DNA from: Chloroflexota bacterium | GTDB lineage: Bacteria > Chloroflexota > Dehalococcoidia > Lucifugimonadales > JAPUKM01 | Assembly: GCA_027295645.1 (NCBI GenBank) | Contig: JAPUKM010000216.1 | Location: forward strand, 1 to 15,803 | Direction of reading: 5' to 3' | DNA: 15,803 nt | Shown here: positions 15,142 to 15,803 of the stretch, in pieces | Layout of the letters: each line of letters begins with the position of its first letter | Position numbering within the stretch: position 1 is the first letter of the stretch | Position numbers and translations under genes: made by a program | Notes under the pieces: model-generated | What the model was told of the DNA's origin: nothing | Database searches by the model: none | Seen by the model: only the letters and a program-made list of their open reading frames with translations

Positions 15142-15803
15142 CTACGGAAGCTCTGTAAGCATCCGCAGGAGAGGCATTGGGGTACGGAGGCTGCTCTTCA
15201 GCAGTGTATCCTCTCCCCATGAGCCGACAGTCTGGTCCACATCCGCCATCACGACCTCTTTAAGCCAGCCATGTAGTCTGATGAGCAACACCGGCTCCAG
15301 CGGCGGGGAGATCACCAACACTACATCTCCCACTATGACATCCGACTCCTGATTAGCTGGAGAGGCCTCTGGTTCATGTGGCCTCTCATCAATACTCGCG
15401 CCGGATTCAGCACGCGGGCCACCGGGGTCACTATCGGTTGAAGCATTGAGGGTGGCTTCTCTACTAACTTTAGGTACTCCTCCCACATGCTTGGCATACT
15501 CAACAACCTGACGGCGACTGGACACCCGCAGCATATACCGGATTCTGCTTACATGGCCCTTGACCGCTCTTTCGGTAATGGTCAGCCGGCGCGCGATGGC
15601 CTTATCGCTGGCATTCTTGGCCAAGAGCTTCATGACCTCCTGCTCTCTTGGGGTCAGAGCAAGCTCTCCCCACTGGTCGGCATCAGGTTGCTCCGATTCG
15701 GGCTCCTCCGGCGCCTCTGTGCCGAGGCCGGCCTCCCTGGTCTGTTGCTCCGCGAGATACCGGAGAGCCGTCTCTTGCCCCTGGGCGGTTTTCATTAGGC
15801 TGG
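15142..15803 (-). CDS. LuxR-type HTH regulator, 5' end off the window, ended by in-frame TAG
   Basis: DNA-binding protein with a LuxR/GerE helix-turn-helix at about residues 46-104 counted from the ATG at 15795. LTPREQEVMKLLA and the recognition-helix stretch ERAVKGHVSRIRYML are clear. The frame stays open upstream of that ATG to the window end and no ribosome-binding site is visible in the 8 bases available. The real start, and perhaps a receiver or sensor domain, therefore probably lies outside. A proline/serine/glutamate-rich linker (about 110-150) leads to a compact C-terminal domain (VGDVVLVISPPLEP, HGWLKEVV, GSWGEDT). Its strand-helix-strand pattern suggests a small alpha/beta fold, family not recognised. 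A TAG at 15142-15144 ends it after LRMLTELP, within what looks like a helix, and the frame continues beyond. Confidence 0.72.
   Translation of the reverse strand, partial: SLMKTAQGQETALRYLAEQQTREAGLGTEAPEEPESEQPDADQWGELALTPREQEVMKLLAKNASDKAIARRLTITERAVKGHVSRIRYMLRVSSRRQVVEYAKHVGGVPKVSREATLNASTDSDPGGPRAESGASIDERPHEPEASPANQESDVIVGDVVLVISPPLEPVLLIRLHGWLKEVVMADVDQTVGSWGEDTLLKSSLRTPMPLLRMLTELP

Noticed and set aside
14831..15220. - strand open frame of 129 codons overlapping the LuxR-type tail and the aspS promoter
   Set aside because: It is in a different frame from the regulator, with Gly/Arg-rich composition and no family features. The same-frame continuation to 15001 explains this DNA better.
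14813..15352. + strand open frame across the aspS start and LuxR-type gene region
   Set aside because: Low-complexity serine/threonine-rich product. It is antisense to better supported coding sequence and to the aspS promoter.
1..15803. CRISPR array, tRNA/rRNA genes, insertion sequences, prophage or defence genes
   Set aside because: Looked for and not seen. There are no regularly spaced repeats or transposase motifs, and the Xer protein is in a housekeeping context.

Overview
The window looks like a bacterial chromosome of moderately high GC, probably Chloroflexota and perhaps the Dehalococcoidia/SAR202 side. That placement is an inference from the gene order (dprA-topA-xer-aroQ-M24 peptidase-efp-xseA-xseB on one strand, aspS-tig-clpP-clpX on the other) and from the form of the EF-P loop; no rRNA is present to settle it. 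Coding density is very high. There are no tRNA or rRNA genes, insertion sequences, prophage genes or CRISPR arrays, and no gap over 300 bases without a gene.

Positions 1-9696, + strand: one tight run of eleven genes. It starts with dprA (5' end cut by the window edge), then topA, a Xer-type tyrosine recombinase, aroQ, a zinc-ribbon/DUF4870 membrane protein, an M24B aminopeptidase, efp, xseA, xseB, a PHP-domain phosphoesterase and a PurN-like formyltransferase-fold protein. Neighbours overlap or lie within about 50 bases of each other, so most of it is probably one transcript. DNA handling dominates: DprA protects incoming single strands, TopA relaxes supercoils, Xer resolves or integrates DNA, and XseAB degrades single-stranded DNA. 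AroQ (shikimate pathway), EF-P (translation) and the peptidase are housekeeping passengers.

Positions 9715-14871, - strand: protein quality control. aspS has its own sigma70-like promoter. Next comes an extended -10 promoter, then tig, clpP and clpX. Trigger factor folds nascent chains and ClpXP degrades failures. clpX converges on the PurN-like gene with only 18 bases between the stop codons.

Positions 15001-15803, - strand: a LuxR-type DNA-binding protein whose 5' end runs off the window. Its frame is broken by one in-frame TAG, after which 46 well-formed codons continue in the same frame to a TGA.

This is mainly a housekeeping region and I see no convincing new multi-gene system. The observations most worth a second look are the interrupted LuxR-type gene, an AspRS carrying the signature of non-discriminating enzymes, an EF-P loop without the usual modified lysine, the PHP/PurN-like pair of unknown substrate, and two clear minus-strand promoters. 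Several starts were moved from the longest possible reading frame (topA, efp, clpP, aspS).
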